DNA from: Alphaproteobacteria bacterium
Lineage (GTDB): Bacteria; Pseudomonadota; Alphaproteobacteria; UBA828
Assembly (NCBI GenBank): GCA_030604165.1
Contig: JAUVWK010000213.1
Coordinates: 1 to 5,522, forward strand
Direction of reading: 5' to 3'
Length of the DNA: 5,522 bases
Positions 5,398 to 5,522 of the stretch are shown in pieces; within the stretch, counting starts at the first letter, position 1; each line of letters begins with the position of its first letter. A program made the position numbers and the translations under genes. The notes below the pieces were generated by a model, which ran no database searches, was not told the origin of the DNA, and saw only the letters and a list, made by a program, of their open reading frames with translations.

Positions 5398-5522
5398 TCA
5401 ATCCGGCAAACCGAGCATCTTCAGGTTCCTGGCCATTCGCCCTAGGAACTCGTTCGAAAAGACCAACGCCTGCTTTACCTTCGACGCCGTCAGATCTGGA
5501 TAGACTTCCATCAGACGCTCGA
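5398..5522 (-). CDS. C-terminal end of a minus-strand gene cut by the right window edge, DUF433-like
   Basis: Reading the minus strand from the edge, 40 codons are open before a TGA at 5400-5398, and the protein ends in MARNLKMLGLPD. The visible part begins ERLMEVYPDLTASKVKQAL, which resembles the end of DUF433 proteins, where an (I/L)xxxYPxLT segment is followed by a short helix with the pattern xxVxxAL. DUF433 proteins are small and often sit as the antitoxin-like partner of a DUF5615 PIN-like protein. The other minus-strand frames in this interval read as low-complexity or carry stops, supporting this one. It is convergent to the mlaC-like gene. Only a fragment is visible, so both the coding call and the family are tentative; a generic helical C-terminus is the alternative. 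Confidence 0.5.
   Translation of the reverse strand, partial: ERLMEVYPDLTASKVKQALVFSNEFLGRMARNLKMLGLPD

Overview
The window is high-GC, densely coded bacterial DNA. Gene content (an alphaproteobacterial-type MlaC protein, a hydroxyacid-oxoacid transhydrogenase, an AttM/BlcC-type lactonase and a large B12-type radical SAM enzyme) and the GC-rich codon use suggest an alphaproteobacterium, perhaps of the Rhodospirillales type. That placement is an inference, because the window carries no rRNA or other phylogenetic marker.

Layout, left to right. At the extreme left edge (1-10, minus strand) a near-perfect Shine-Dalgarno followed by an ATG marks the first codons of a gene that runs off the window. 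Positions 133-1917 (minus) encode a cobalamin-binding-type radical SAM protein of 594 aa. A 221-bp divergent intergenic region (1918-2138) carries a 15-bp tandem repeat and an 8-bp direct repeat. On the plus strand follow an iron-dependent alcohol dehydrogenase-fold protein closely resembling hydroxyacid-oxoacid transhydrogenase (2139-3446) and, 57 bp later, a metallo-beta-lactamase-fold lactonase (3504-4268). The lactonase is followed by a cluster of hairpins ending in a GC-rich stem and a T tract (4265-4349). A noncoding stretch up to 4600 includes an AT-rich island with a long imperfect inverted repeat. It precedes a lone MlaC-family periplasmic lipid-binding protein (4601-5272). A convergent minus-strand gene, of which only the last 40 codons are seen (5398-5522), closes the window and looks like the end of a small DUF433-type protein.

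Functional reading. The transhydrogenase/lactonase pair is the most coherent module. A lactonase of this type can open gamma-butyrolactone (or an acyl-homoserine lactone), and the second enzyme type oxidises 4-hydroxybutyrate to succinic semialdehyde. This parallels the blcB-blcC part of the Agrobacterium blcABC (attKLM) pathway. The third enzyme, succinic semialdehyde dehydrogenase, is not in the window. The radical SAM enzyme is divergently transcribed and could share regulation with the pair, but its substrate cannot be told from sequence. The MlaC gene is isolated from the rest of an Mla transporter. No mobile element, CRISPR array, tRNA or rRNA was recognised.
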